64,000 nucleotides of DNA, from positions 13,164,664 to 13,228,663 of the forward strand of contig NZ_CP114040.1 of the NCBI RefSeq assembly GCF_026965555.1. Reading direction: 5' to 3'. Position 1 is the first letter of the stretch; each line of letters starts with the position of its first letter. This document shows positions 39,237-47,964 of this stretch, in pieces. The notes beneath the pieces were generated by a model. The model made no database searches, was not told where the DNA came from, and saw nothing but the letters and a program-made list of their open reading frames with translations. This DNA is from Nannocystis punicea (GTDB lineage: Bacteria; Myxococcota_A; Polyangia; Nannocystales; Nannocystaceae). The position numbers and the translations under genes were made by a program.

Positions 39237-40664
39237 ATGGCGGCGCAGAACAACGCCGCCGGAGGGAAGGGCCCCTGGGGTGGTCGTGTCGGAGAAGAAG
39301 GTAAGCGCGAGGGCATGGCCTGCAGGACAGGTCCCAACAACCCCGCGCGGCGCAGGCCGCGTGACAAAGTGCGAGAACTTCGACGCCGACTGTGGGCCGC
39401 AGCCAAGCGGCATCCGGGAAGACGTTTCCATGCGCTGTACGACCGCATCTTCAGGCGTGACGTCCTGAAGGAAGCATGGAGGCGGGTGAAGAAGAACAGG
39501 GGGTCAGCGGGCATCGATGCCCAGACGCTGGCCGAGGTGGAAGAGCTCGGCGTCGATCGCTTCCTCGAAGCGATCGGTGCAGAGCTCGAGGCGGGGACGT
39601 ACCGGCCGAGCGCGGTCATGCGGCGGTACATCCCGAAGGCGGACGGGAAGAAGCGGCCGCTGGGGATCCCGACAGTCCGGGACCGAGTGGTGCAGATGGC
39701 GGCGAAGCTGGTGCTGGAGCCGATATTCGAGGCGGACTTCCTTCCGTGCTCGTACGGCTTCCGGCCGAAGCGCAGCGCGACGCAGGCGCTCGAGCGACTG
39801 CGCGTGTTGGGAGCGCGAGGTGGAAACCATGTGCTCGACGCCGACATCCGCGACTACTTCGGCAGCATCGATCACGAGCGACTCATGAAGCTCGTCGAGA
39901 TGCGGATCTCGGATCGAAGGGTCCTCAAGCTGGTGCGGCAATGGCTCGAAGCCGGCGTGATGGAAGACGGCGAGGTGACGGCGATGCTCTCGGGGACACC
40001 CCAGGGCGGGGTCATCTCACCGCTGCTGTCGAACATCTACCTCGGCGTCCTCGACAAGTTGTGGCAGCGACGGCACGCCCACCTGGGCGAGCTCGTGCGC
40101 TACTGCGATGACTTCGTGATCCTGTGCAGGACCAGGAAGGCGTGCGAGGAGGCCGAGGTCAGGGTCCGCGAGATCCTGCGTCGACTTCGACTCGAGCTGC
40201 ATCCGGAGAAGACGAGGCGCGTCGAGCTGAGCCGGGGACGGCAAGGCTTCGACTTCCTCGGCTGTCACCTGCGTAAGCGCATGTCCGGTCTGATCTGGGA
40301 GAAGGAACGCCGCAGGGCGTACTTCCTCCAGCGCTGGCCTTCGACGCGCAGCTTGACGCGGGTGCGACAGCGTGTGAAGGAGCTGACCGGTCGTAACCGC
40401 CACGGGGTCAAAGATGTGCGGGTGATCATCCGCGACATCAATCCGGTGCTGCGCGGCTGGGCCAACTACTTCCTCACCGGGAACGCCGCCGCGAAGTTCA
40501 ACCAGATCGACACCTACGTATGGAGTCGACTCCGCGCCTTCATGGTGAAGCGCAAAGGTCGACATCTCCACGCGGGGGAGGCCAAGGTCTGGACACGCGA
40601 CTTCTTCCACAACCACGGCCTCCATCGTCTGCGGGGGACCGTGCAGTACCCGGAGGCAGCGTAA
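39237..40664 (+). CDS. ltrA: Group II intron reverse transcriptase/maturase
   Basis: 475 residues from ATG 39237; an in-frame ATG at 39120 with AAGGAG upstream is an alternative and the frame is open before it. RT blocks are present in order: PLGIPTVRDRVVQMA, CSYGFRPKRSATQAL, VLDADIRDYFGSIDHERL (first catalytic Asp), GTPQGGVISPLLSNIYL and RYCDDFVIL, where the usual YADD is YCDD. The maturase (X) domain contains VIIRDINPVLRGWANYF and the protein ends shortly after HLHAGEAKVWTRDFFHNHGLHRLRG. No HNH endonuclease follows. It should help the intron RNA fold and splice, and copy it during mobility. Confidence 0.94.
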   Translation: MAAQNNAAGGKGPWGGRVGEEGKREGMACRTGPNNPARRRPRDKVRELRRRLWAAAKRHPGRRFHALYDRIFRRDVLKEAWRRVKKNRGSAGIDAQTLAEVEELGVDRFLEAIGAELEAGTYRPSAVMRRYIPKADGKKRPLGIPTVRDRVVQMAAKLVLEPIFEADFLPCSYGFRPKRSATQALERLRVLGARGGNHVLDADIRDYFGSIDHERLMKLVEMRISDRRVLKLVRQWLEAGVMEDGEVTAMLSGTPQGGVISPLLSNIYLGVLDKLWQRRHAHLGELVRYCDDFVILCRTRKACEEAEVRVREILRRLRLELHPEKTRRVELSRGRQGFDFLGCHLRKRMSGLIWEKERRRAYFLQRWPSTRSLTRVRQRVKELTGRNRHGVKDVRVIIRDINPVLRGWANYFLTGNAAAKFNQIDTYVWSRLRAFMVKRKGRHLHAGEAKVWTRDFFHNHGLHRLRGTVQYPEAA

Positions 40665-40689
40665 TGCAACGGCCCGAAAGTCCACCGGT

Positions 40690-40722
40690 AAGCCGTGTGC
40701 GGGAAATCCGCATGCACGGTTT
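40690..40722 (+). ncRNA. Group II intron domain V
   Basis: AAGCCGTGTGCGG, GAAA loop, TCCGCATGCACGGTTT: the AGC-type catalytic triad region, the two-base bulge and the GAAA tetraloop all fit domain V, the catalytic core hairpin. It begins 25 bp after the reverse transcriptase stop. Confidence 0.88.
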
Positions 40723-40795
40723 GAACGGGGGTCCTGCCCTTCCTCCGGGGCAACAGCCGTACTCGGCAAGACCGAAGGAAGGGTAGGATCTACCA

Positions 40796-41953
40796 GTGAC
40801 GCCGCCCGCTGTTTCCGCGAGAGATTGGGACATCACCGTGTTCGGGGCCACCGGCTTCGTCGGCCGGCTGTGCGCCGCCTACCTCGCGGCTCATGCACCG
40901 CGGGAGGTCCGCATCGCCGTCGCCGGGCGCTCGCGCGAGAAGCTGGCGGCGGTGGCGGCGGAGCTCGGGCGCGAGGTCGGGGTCGTCGTCGCCGACACCG
41001 GCGATCCCGCCGCGCTGGCGCGCATGGCCGCGAGCACGCGCGTGGTGCTCACCACCGTCGGTCCTTACGTGCGCTACGGCGAGCCGGTGGTGCGCGCGTG
41101 CGTCGAGCAGGGCGCCGACTACCTCGACCTCACCGGCGAGCCTGCCTTCGTCGATCGCATCATCGCCGAGTACGACGAGGCCGCCCGGGCCCGCGGCGTG
41201 CTCGTGGTGCCGTGTTGCGGCTTCGACAGCATCCCCACCGACCTCGGGGTGCTCTGGACCACGCGCGCCCTCCCGCGCGACCGGCCGCTGACGATCTGCG
41301 GCTACATGCAGGGCCGCGGCCGCTTCTCCGGCGGCACGCTCGCGTCCGCGCTTGGCGTGCTGGCCTCGCCGCCGCCGCGCAAGTCGCGGAGCGGCGGGTC
41401 GACGGGCGCGCGCAAGCGGGCCGCCGCGATCCACTACCAGCGCGCGCTCGGCCGCTGGGGCCTGCCGCTGCCGACCATCGACCCGATGATCGCCCGCCGC
41501 TCGGCCAGGCTGCGCGGCGACTACGGGCCCGACTTCAGCTATGCGCACTACATCGCGCTGCCGCGGATCTACCACGTCGGCCTGGCGCTCGCGGGGGCGG
41601 GGGCGCTGGTCGGCGCGGCCAAGATCGGCCCGCTGCGCCGCATGTTGACGCGCATGAACCCGCCAGGCAGCGGGCCGAGCCCCGAGGTCCGGGCGAAGAG
41701 CTGGTTCAAGGTGACCTTCGTCGGCCGCGCCGGCGACGACCCGCCGGTCGTCGCCGAGGTCTCCGGCGGCGACCCGGGCTACGACGAGACCGCCAAGATG
41801 GCCGGCGAGACGGCCCTTCTCCTGGTGTTACAAAGGGACATGTGCAAAAGTACAGGCGGCGTGTCGACCACCGCGGCCGCCTGCGGCGAGCTGCTCATCG
41901 ACCGCCTGCAGGCGGCCGGGCTGCGCTTCGCGGTGAAGCAAGGCGGGGAGTGA
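40796..41953 (+). CDS. Saccharopine dehydrogenase-like / trans-acting enoyl reductase family protein
   Basis: 385 residues. An N-terminal Rossmann fold (ITVFGATGFVGRLCAAYL, VAGRSREKLAAV, LTTVGPYVRYGEPVVRACVE) is followed by DYLDLTGE and CCGFDSIPTDLG, the hallmark set of the saccharopine-dehydrogenase-like NAD(P) proteins that include mycobacterial trans-acting enoyl reductases. GTG 40796 lies 2 bp after the intron. Its natural promoter is probably the TATCCT at 38751-38756 on the other side of the intron. Palindrome-like bases at about 41834-41860 encode QRDMCKST. Substrate unknown. Confidence 0.85.
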   Translation: MTPPAVSARDWDITVFGATGFVGRLCAAYLAAHAPREVRIAVAGRSREKLAAVAAELGREVGVVVADTGDPAALARMAASTRVVLTTVGPYVRYGEPVVRACVEQGADYLDLTGEPAFVDRIIAEYDEAARARGVLVVPCCGFDSIPTDLGVLWTTRALPRDRPLTICGYMQGRGRFSGGTLASALGVLASPPPRKSRSGGSTGARKRAAAIHYQRALGRWGLPLPTIDPMIARRSARLRGDYGPDFSYAHYIALPRIYHVGLALAGAGALVGAAKIGPLRRMLTRMNPPGSGPSPEVRAKSWFKVTFVGRAGDDPPVVAEVSGGDPGYDETAKMAGETALLLVLQRDMCKSTGGVSTTAAACGELLIDRLQAAGLRFAVKQGGE

Positions 41954-41960
41954 CGCGCTC

Positions 41961-42503
41961 ATGCCTCACGGACACCGCAGGACGAGAGGTGAGCGCGCAC
42001 CGCGGTCGTCTGGCTGTCTCTTTAAAAGAGTCGTCTGCGCCGTCGCGCTGGCGAGCCCGCTCGGCTGCGCCGCCCGCTCGCAGGGACGCGCGCCGGTCGA
42101 GCAGCCGACGCGGGCGGTGGGCGAGTCGAGTCGGGTGGCCGTGGACCTCGTCTTCGACGGCAAGGCGCTGACGACGAAGATCCAGAACAACACCGATCGA
42201 TCGTTGACCCTCACGTCCACCATTCAGGCGCTGACGTTCGACGGCGTCGACGCCATGACGCCGATCGTCGGCCCGGACGTCACGGTGCCGGCAGGTGCGA
42301 GGAGTCAGGGGCTGGTCGTCGAGCTGCCGACGATCGCCGACGGCTACTACCGTGTCACATCGACGGCGACGGCCAGCACGCCCGCCGGTATGGAGCAGGG
42401 AGGCGCCCAGGTGTTCATCCACGTCCAGTCGGGCGTGGCCCGGGAGATCGAGTGGGCCGAATGGGACGACAAGACGGGCGACGGCCCGGTCGTCCCGGGT
42501 TGA
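41961..42503 (+). CDS. Probable lipoprotein, 180 residues, unknown function
   Basis: Starts 7 bp after the enoyl-reductase-like stop, so probably co-transcribed. An unusually long Arg-rich start precedes a hydrophobic stretch and lipobox (VVCAVALASPLGC), suggesting either a long signal peptide or a later start that I cannot identify. The mature part is a beta-rich domain (VAVDLVFDGKALTTKIQNNT, a pattern like intracellular proteinase-inhibitor or Ig-like modules). CTGTCTCTTTAAAAGAG at about 42015 is a degenerate palindrome encoding CLFKR. Confidence 0.7.
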   Translation: MPHGHRRTRGERAPRSSGCLFKRVVCAVALASPLGCAARSQGRAPVEQPTRAVGESSRVAVDLVFDGKALTTKIQNNTDRSLTLTSTIQALTFDGVDAMTPIVGPDVTVPAGARSQGLVVELPTIADGYYRVTSTATASTPAGMEQGGAQVFIHVQSGVAREIEWAEWDDKTGDGPVVPG

Positions 42504-42581
42504 GAAAGCGGCGCGACTGCGTGCATTCGCGCGACCGCGAATGCACGCACCAGGGGTGCTGCAAATGCCCCGCGGCGGGAG

Positions 42582-42929
42582 TTAGCCCGGCCGGACCTCG
42601 TCGACCAGGCGCGAGGACCACGGGCACCAGTGCCCGCCGGGCAGGAAGGCGCCGCCGGCCTCGTCGAGGTGGTCCTCGACGTATTGCATGCTGGCGTCGC
42701 AGACCTCGATCGCCACGTCGAAGAAGTCGACGTAGTTCGGGTCGAGGTGGAACGACCAGCCGGGGTTGTAGGGCACCGCCCGCTTGATGATGCGCCCGTG
42801 GATGTGGATCCGGTTCTTCTCTTCGCCGCTGAGGATCTTGCGCGCGTGCGCGATCTTGGCGTCGTCGTTCAGCTCGATCACGAAGCGCGGCTGGCCGTTG
42901 GTGTCGGTGAAGCGAAAATAGGCTGCCAT
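42582..42929 (-). CDS. BP74-related adhesion-domain-like protein
   Basis: 115 residues almost entirely covered by one domain: AYFRFTDTNGQPRFVIELND, KIAHARKILSGEE, IHGRIIKR, YNPGWSFHLDP, FFDVAIEVCDASMQYVEDHL and GHWCPWSSRLVDEV. I recall this pattern from the N-terminal domain named after Dictyostelium calmodulin-binding protein BP74, also found in actinobacteria. No signal peptide is present. ATG 42929 has AGGAA eight bases upstream. Role in bacteria unknown. Confidence 0.75.
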   Translation of the reverse strand: MAAYFRFTDTNGQPRFVIELNDDAKIAHARKILSGEEKNRIHIHGRIIKRAVPYNPGWSFHLDPNYVDFFDVAIEVCDASMQYVEDHLDEAGGAFLPGGHWCPWSSRLVDEVRPG

Positions 42930-43464
42930 GATGATTTCCTGCCCGCGGCCCACGCAATCATGCTCCGCCGGCGATGGCCGCAAAGACCGCCAGCAGAATC
43001 GAGGTCCCCGAAGGTGACCGAACTAGGGCCGGAGCGCAAGGCATGATTTCGCGACGGGCGAAATACATCGTCTCCGATCGCCGCCGACGGTGATCGCGGT
43101 GATTTGTTGCGAGGACGGATCGCCATGCTGGCCGAAAAGCCACGTGGGCAGTATCGCTCGGTATGGGCGGTCGATCGGCCAATCACACGTACGAGCGGCG
43201 CACAGGGAAGGATGATTTGGAATACGCCGACTCGCGGCGGGAGAATGGTGAATCACGGATCGTCGGCCCGGACGGCGACCGAGGCCGCGATCGACGCGGA
43301 CCACGAGACCTGGCTTGCGACGCGCTCGCGGCCGATGCACCCCCAGCGGCCTCGACGGCGCTCACGGCCGAGTCTGCCAGTGTGCGCGGATCTGCGCTTG
43401 CGTGCGGCTGCGCGGGTGTCAAGGTCAGCGCGTCGCGCCGGGCGCGACGCACCCGCGAGGACGC
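42930..43464. other. Gene-free interval
   Basis: No supported gene is seen between the BP74-like start and the next lipoprotein start. Short open frames overlap in several phases without ribosome sites. The sequence is slightly less GC-rich around 43040-43260. Confidence 0.5.
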
Positions 43465-44292
43465 ATGCATCGACGCGCCGCCATCCTGTTCTCGGTCGCC
43501 CTGACCGCCTGCGACGCCGACGAACCGACGCCCGCCGCCGCGGCCCCGAAAGCGGCCACGCCGGCGCCCACGGTCACGGCAGGGCAGCCCCGCGTGCTCG
43601 CCGAGCTCGACCTCGGGGGCGGGCACGTGGTGCTGTTCGAGGAGCTCGAGCCGGGGCTCATCAGCGTGGTCGAGCACGGCCGCGTCGACGACCCGCAGCG
43701 GGCGGTGACGCCGGAGCTGATGCGTGAGGGCGCGGCCGAGGTGTGGTCGAGGCTGGCCCCCGGACGAGAGCTGCCGCCCGCGCTCGCGGCGGCGCTCGAC
43801 CGCCAGGCCGAGCGCGAGGTCGAAGAGGTGTCGCCGTCGCCCAAGCCGGTCGCGCCGCCGACGCTGCCGGTCGCCACAGTGTCGCCGACGCGCGACGACT
43901 GGGAGCAGCAGTGGTTCAAGGCGACGTTCTGCACCCGCCCCGAGCGCAGCCATTGCACGCAGGGCTGGGAGTGGGCCGAATCGACGTCCGACATGAACTC
44001 CGGCGAATACGAGGCAGTGGCGATGCAGGGCCGCGAGGGCACCCAGGACGCGACATTCACCACGGATTGGTGGAAGTGCCGCCGGACCTGCGAGTTCTTC
44101 GATTGCGACCTCGAGTGCTGGTGGGAGCGCGGCTCGACCGACACGATCAAGCCCGGCACCTGGGTCGGCCGCCATTACGACAACGACCCGGGTCTGAAGC
44201 TCACCGGCGGTACCACCTACAAGGCGGAGATCGTCGGGGCCACCGGAGCGCTGGTCAGCCTGCGCACGAAGTGGGAGCCCTGGCATGAATGA
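43465..44292 (+). CDS. Secreted lipoprotein with Trp/Cys-rich end, 275 residues
   Basis: MHRRAAILFSVALTAC is a signal peptide with lipobox LTAC at residue 16. A Pro/Ala-rich linker and an acidic middle region follow. The last 110 residues are rich in Trp and Cys (WKCRRTCEFFDCDLECWWERG), probably disulfide-bonded. ATG 43465 has GAGG six bases upstream. The frame is open further upstream but the signal peptide fixes the start. Function unknown. The gene is convergent with an SDR gene 42 bp away. Confidence 0.8.
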   Translation: MHRRAAILFSVALTACDADEPTPAAAAPKAATPAPTVTAGQPRVLAELDLGGGHVVLFEELEPGLISVVEHGRVDDPQRAVTPELMREGAAEVWSRLAPGRELPPALAAALDRQAEREVEEVSPSPKPVAPPTLPVATVSPTRDDWEQQWFKATFCTRPERSHCTQGWEWAESTSDMNSGEYEAVAMQGREGTQDATFTTDWWKCRRTCEFFDCDLECWWERGSTDTIKPGTWVGRHYDNDPGLKLTGGTTYKAEIVGATGALVSLRTKWEPWHE

Positions 44293-44334
44293 GCGCTCGC
44301 CGAGGTCGGCGTCGCCGGAGATCCGGCGATTGAA

Positions 44335-45297
44335 TCAGGAGCCGTGCGCCGCGAGCACGCGCTCGACCACGCCCCAGGGGCCGCGCACCGGCACGCCCTC
44401 GCGCTCCTCGGCCGCGAGCGCCCGCCTCGCGGCCTCGGCGAACGAGAGCCGGACCGGGTGATCGATGAGCGACCAGTAGCGATCGCTCTGCGCCAACAGG
44501 TCGTGCGTCAGGCCGACGACGATGTTGCGGGCCACCGACCAGTCGGCGCGGGTGACGAAGCGGACCCATAGCGACGACAGGCGCGGCGTGAGCAGCGGGA
44601 CGTCGAGCGAGGCCGGCCGCCGGAGGCCCATCACGCGGGCCGTCTCCGCGAGGATCTGCTTGCCCGTGAGGACGTCGGGGCCGGGGATGTCGAACCACGC
44701 GCTGTCCGTCTCGAGCTCGAGCGCCCGCACCAGCGCGACCACGACGTCGTCGATCGCCACCGGCTCGGTGCGCGAGCGGAGCCAGCGCGGCAGCACCATC
44801 ACCGGCAGGCGCGCGGCGAGGTCGCGGACCACCAGCCAGCTCAGGCTGCCGTGGCCGACGATCATGCTGGCGCGCAGCTCGACCGTGGCGACCAGGCCGG
44901 CGCGCAGCGCCTCGCCGACCTCGAGCCGGCTCTGCAAATGTTCGGACCCCGCGTCGATCGGCGCGACGCCCCCGAGGTAGACGATTCGTCGCATCGACGG
45001 GACCGCGCCGGCCGCGGCCGCGAAGGTCCGTGCAGTCGCGACCTCGCGCCGGCGGAAGTCGGCGCCCTCGCCGATCGCGTGGACCAGGTACAGAGCCGTG
45101 TCGCAACCCGTCAGCGCGCGGGCACAGACGGCCGGATCGCCGACGTCGCCCTCTATCCATTCGAGCTCCGGCCAGCGAGCGCGAGCCCGGCGAGCGTCAC
45201 GGCTGAGCCCGCGGACCTGCCAGCCGGCCCGCAGCAGCGCCGGCCGGACCGAGCGGCCGACGAAGCCGGTGGCGCCGGTGAGGAGGATCCGCGGCAT
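44335..45297 (-). CDS. NAD(P)-binding SDR / NAD-dependent epimerase-like protein
   Basis: 320 residues. The N-terminal ILLTGATGFVGRSVRPALLRAG is an atypical-SDR glycine motif, followed by WIEGDVGDP, YLVHAIGEG and IVYLGGVAP. It lacks the classical YxxxK catalytic pair at the usual place, and the C-terminal half (about 210-320) resembles the DUF2867-type end of NAD(P)H-binding oxidoreductases. Start ATG 45297 follows a TATGCA -10-like box by about 8 bp. Reaction unknown. Confidence 0.82.
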   Translation of the reverse strand: MPRILLTGATGFVGRSVRPALLRAGWQVRGLSRDARRARARWPELEWIEGDVGDPAVCARALTGCDTALYLVHAIGEGADFRRREVATARTFAAAAGAVPSMRRIVYLGGVAPIDAGSEHLQSRLEVGEALRAGLVATVELRASMIVGHGSLSWLVVRDLAARLPVMVLPRWLRSRTEPVAIDDVVVALVRALELETDSAWFDIPGPDVLTGKQILAETARVMGLRRPASLDVPLLTPRLSSLWVRFVTRADWSVARNIVVGLTHDLLAQSDRYWSLIDHPVRLSFAEAARRALAAEEREGVPVRGPWGVVERVLAAHGS

Positions 45298-45367
45298 CGT
45301 TCGCTTGCATAGCACGCACCCGCCGGCGCGCCTGCCTCCGCGGCCCGGCGCGTGATAGCGTGAGGGC

Positions 45368-45886
45368 GTGTCGACGACGACGCACGCACTGCCCGGACCG
45401 AGCGCGCGGCTGATGTTTCGCTGGTGGACCGCCGACGACTTCGAGCTGGCTCGAGGATTGTGGGGCGACCCGCGCGTGACGGCGAGGATCGCCGGTGAGC
45501 CGTTCACGGAGCCGCAGATCGCCGCCCGCCTGTCTGCGGAGATCGATCAGGGCCTCACTCACGGGGTGCAGTACTGGCCGGTGTTCCTCCGCGACGATGG
45601 GTCGCACGTCGGCTGTTGCGGGCTCAGGCCGCACGCGCCGCAGGTGTACGAGCTCGGCTTCCACCTGCGCAGCGCGTTCTGGGGCCGCGGCCTGGCCGGC
45701 GAGGCCGCGGGCGCCGCAGTCGCGTTCGCCTTCGGTCCGCTCGCGGCGCGCGGCCTGTTCGCCGGGCATCACCCCGAGAACACCGCCTCGCGCGCGGCGC
45801 TGCTGCGATTGGGCTTTCGTCACACCCACGACGAGTTGTATCCACCGACCGGGGCGATGCACCCGTCGTATCGCCTCGACCCGTGA
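45368..45886 (+). CDS. GNAT-family N-acetyltransferase
   Basis: 172 residues of the RimJ/RimL-like GNAT type: RLMFRWWTADDFELARGLW, VYELGFHLRSAFWGRGLAGEAAGAAVAFAF (acetyl-CoA-binding R/Q-x-x-G-x-A motif as GRGLAG) and ENTASRAALLRLGF. GTG 45368 lies six bases after a TAGCGT -10-like box and is divergent from the SDR gene with 70 bp between starts. Acceptor substrate unknown; these enzymes often modify N-terminal amines or small molecules. Confidence 0.88.
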   Translation: MSTTTHALPGPSARLMFRWWTADDFELARGLWGDPRVTARIAGEPFTEPQIAARLSAEIDQGLTHGVQYWPVFLRDDGSHVGCCGLRPHAPQVYELGFHLRSAFWGRGLAGEAAGAAVAFAFGPLAARGLFAGHHPENTASRAALLRLGFRHTHDELYPPTGAMHPSYRLDP

Positions 45887-46030
45887 TAGGAATGCCGGGC
45901 TGCGAATCGTCGGGCTCGCTGTGATGATCGCAATGCGCGTTCTCGCACTCGCCGCTCGCGCGGGCCCGCGCCCTGCTCGCTTGCGTCCGCTTGTCCCCGC
46001 CGCGGCCTCGTGCGACCGTCGCCGGGCAGC

Positions 46031-47035
46031 ATGACCGCGGTGATTCTGACGCAACGCGAGATCCGCCAGCTCTTGCCGATGGCGGAATGCATCGAGCAGA
46101 TGGCCGAGGTGTTGACCGCGCTCGCGCGCGACGAGGCGACCAGTCCGCTGCGCTGGGGCATGCGCCTCGCGGGCGGGGGGATCCTCGGCATGATGCCGGC
46201 GGCGCTGCACTCGCGGCAGGCGCTCGGCCTCAAGATCGTGGCCGTGTTCCCGCACAATCACGGCACCCCGCTCGATTCGCACCAGGGCCTGGTGACCCTG
46301 TTCGACGCCGAAACCGGCGCGCCGCGGGCGATCCTCGACGCCACCGAGGTCACCGCGATCCGCACCGCCGCGGTCTCGGCGGTGGCGACGCGGGCGCTGG
46401 CCCGCAGCGAGGCCGACGAGCTGGCGATCCTCGGCGCCGGCACGCAGGCGTGGACGCACCTCGAGGCGATGCTGTGCGTGCGACCGATCCGCCGCGTGCG
46501 AGTGTTCAGCGCCACGCCGGCCAATCGCGCGGCGTTCGCCCGCCAGGCGGAGCAGCGATTCGCGGTCGAGGTGCGCGCGGTGGGCTCGGCGCGCGAGGCG
46601 GTCGAGGGCGCGTCGCTCGTCTGTACCACCACGTCGGCGCGCGAGCCGGTGCTGCTGGGCGACTGGCTGTCCCCGGGGACCCATGTGAACGCCGTCGGCG
46701 CCTGCGTGCCCTCGGCCCGCGAGCTCGACGGGCGCGCGGTGGCCCGCGCGCGGCTGTACGTCGACCGCTGCGAGTCGGCCCTGGCCGAGTCCGGCGATTT
46801 CCTGCTGGCCCGCGCCGAAGGGGCCGTCGACGATTCGCACATCCTCGGCGAGCTCGGCGAGCTGTTGTGCGGCGCGTGCGAGGGTCGGCGCGGCGCCGAG
46901 GACATCACATTATTCAAATCGCTCGGCCTCGGGGTCGAGGACGTCGCCGTCGCGCACTACTTGCACGGGCGCGCCGTGGCCACCGGCGTCGGCATCCACG
47001 TCGAGCTCGGCGGCCGCCGTCGCGTCGGCGATTGA
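46031..47035 (+). CDS. Ornithine cyclodeaminase / mu-crystallin family protein
   Basis: 334 residues. Family segments are LKIVAVFPHNHGTPLDSHQGLVTLFDAETG, ATEVTAIRTAAVSAVATRALAR, the Rossmann LAILGAGTQAWTHLEAM and THVNAVGACVPSARELD, ending with TLFKSLGLGVEDVAVA. Members deaminate ornithine to proline or act on imino acids and alanine-type substrates with NAD(P). Which one cannot be decided here. Start ATG is at 46031; no clear Shine-Dalgarno. It converges with the Coq4-like gene, 4 bp between stops. Confidence 0.9.
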   Translation: MTAVILTQREIRQLLPMAECIEQMAEVLTALARDEATSPLRWGMRLAGGGILGMMPAALHSRQALGLKIVAVFPHNHGTPLDSHQGLVTLFDAETGAPRAILDATEVTAIRTAAVSAVATRALARSEADELAILGAGTQAWTHLEAMLCVRPIRRVRVFSATPANRAAFARQAEQRFAVEVRAVGSAREAVEGASLVCTTTSAREPVLLGDWLSPGTHVNAVGACVPSARELDGRAVARARLYVDRCESALAESGDFLLARAEGAVDDSHILGELGELLCGACEGRRGAEDITLFKSLGLGVEDVAVAHYLHGRAVATGVGIHVELGGRRRVGD

Positions 47036-47039
47036 GCGC

Positions 47040-47684
47040 TCAGACGGTCGCCGGCAGGCCCAGGCGCTGCTGCACGGCGGCGAGGTCGTGCGCGAGCCAG
47101 TCCTCGAGCGGCTCGGCGAGCAGCAGCGGCGCGCGCCGGGCGAGGTCGCGACCGATCCGCACGTTCTTTAAAATCTCGCGGAACTGATGCGGGCGCAGCA
47201 GCGGCCCGGCGAGCGCCAGCAGGGCGAGCAACGCCGCGCCGGCGCGGAAGTACCGTTGCTCGAGGATGAAGGCGGTGATCCGCAGCTCGCCCGGGATCGA
47301 GGTGTCGCAGCCGAGCAACACGTGGAACATGTCGTGCAAACAAATGTAGCGAGCGATCGCGGCGTTGTGCCGCAGGGTGTCGTCGTCGAACGCGTCGCTG
47401 ATGGTGGCCGGGACGATGGCGTTGGCGGCGCAGAAATCCGCATAGGCGCGGCCGAACGTGCCGGGCGGCGAGCGACGCAGCGCCGCGTGGTCGAGGCGCA
47501 GGCGCAGGCGGTCGCAATCGCTGCGCGCGCACAGAGCCGCGACCTGGGCCCGCACCTCCTCGCGCATGCGCGCGCCGAGGAGGTCGCTCTGCAGCACCGC
47601 GGCGTCGCCGATCCGCGACGGTTCGGCGCGCAGAGCCCGGAGCTGCCGCAGGCGCGCCCACCAGGAAGGCGTTTCGCTCGGCAT
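47040..47684 (-). CDS. Coq4-family protein
   Basis: 214 residues. The Coq4 signature is visible: GTFGRAYADFCAANAI, then RYICLHDMFHVLLGCDTSIPGEL with the HDxxH motif that binds zinc in this family, and an alpha-helical end. Coq4 organises or participates in ubiquinone biosynthesis in mitochondria, and bacterial homologues are of uncertain role. Start ATG is at 47684. No ubiquinone genes are adjacent, so the pathway link is from family knowledge only. Confidence 0.8.
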   Translation of the reverse strand: MPSETPSWWARLRQLRALRAEPSRIGDAAVLQSDLLGARMREEVRAQVAALCARSDCDRLRLRLDHAALRRSPPGTFGRAYADFCAANAIVPATISDAFDDDTLRHNAAIARYICLHDMFHVLLGCDTSIPGELRITAFILEQRYFRAGAALLALLALAGPLLRPHQFREILKNVRIGRDLARRAPLLLAEPLEDWLAHDLAAVQQRLGLPATV

Positions 47685-47726
47685 GATGAATCAGGATAGC
47701 CGCAGTTGCGGCGCGATCTGACGGCG

Positions 47727-47879
47727 TCAAGAGCGAGCGCAGCTTCTGCGAGCGGGTTTCAGAGCCGCGGCGTCCACACGAACAGGCCAGGCAGGGCAGA
47801 CGTTGGGCACGGTGGCCGCGGCCACTCCGCTGCTGCCCTTCGTCACCGGTGTCTTGGGTGCGTTGACCGAGACCTTCAC
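47727..47879 (-). pseudogene. Remnant of a PAAR-like (DUF4150-type) protein gene
   Basis: A GTG start with GAGGAG seven bases upstream opens KVSVNAPKTPVTKGSSGVAA and then ATVPNVC, which is the start of DUF4150/PAAR-like proteins of type VI secretion and polymorphic-toxin systems as I remember them. After NVC the frame diverges, and a +1 shift restores PGLFVWTPRL, resembling the PFVPTPLPN that should follow. The intact product would be over 100 residues; this one ends after 50. It is called a frameshifted remnant from family memory, not from a search. Confidence 0.55.
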
Positions 47880-47964
47880 TGTCTTCTCCTCACGGGCGAA
47901 GATGGGCGCGCAGGGTCCGGAGCGTCGACATGGTGAAGCCAGGATAGCCGGCGACCTGACCGCG

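Larger units (their letters stand above)
38766..40793 (+). mobile_element. Group II intron with intron-encoded reverse transcriptase
   Basis: The 5' end fits the GUGYG rule (GTGCG at 38766-38770). Shortly inside is the GGGTGAAAGTCCCGTCC element usual in domain I of bacterial group II introns. The multifunctional ORF occupies domain IV, domain V is at 40690-40722, and a domain VI-like stem is formed by 40730-40744 with 40776-40790. The 3' end is placed at 40793 (ending TAC) with an uncertainty of a few bases. The insertion lies between the divergent promoters of the giant kinase gene and the saccharopine-dehydrogenase-like gene, 2 bp before the latter's GTG. The exact class is not assigned. 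Confidence 0.85.
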
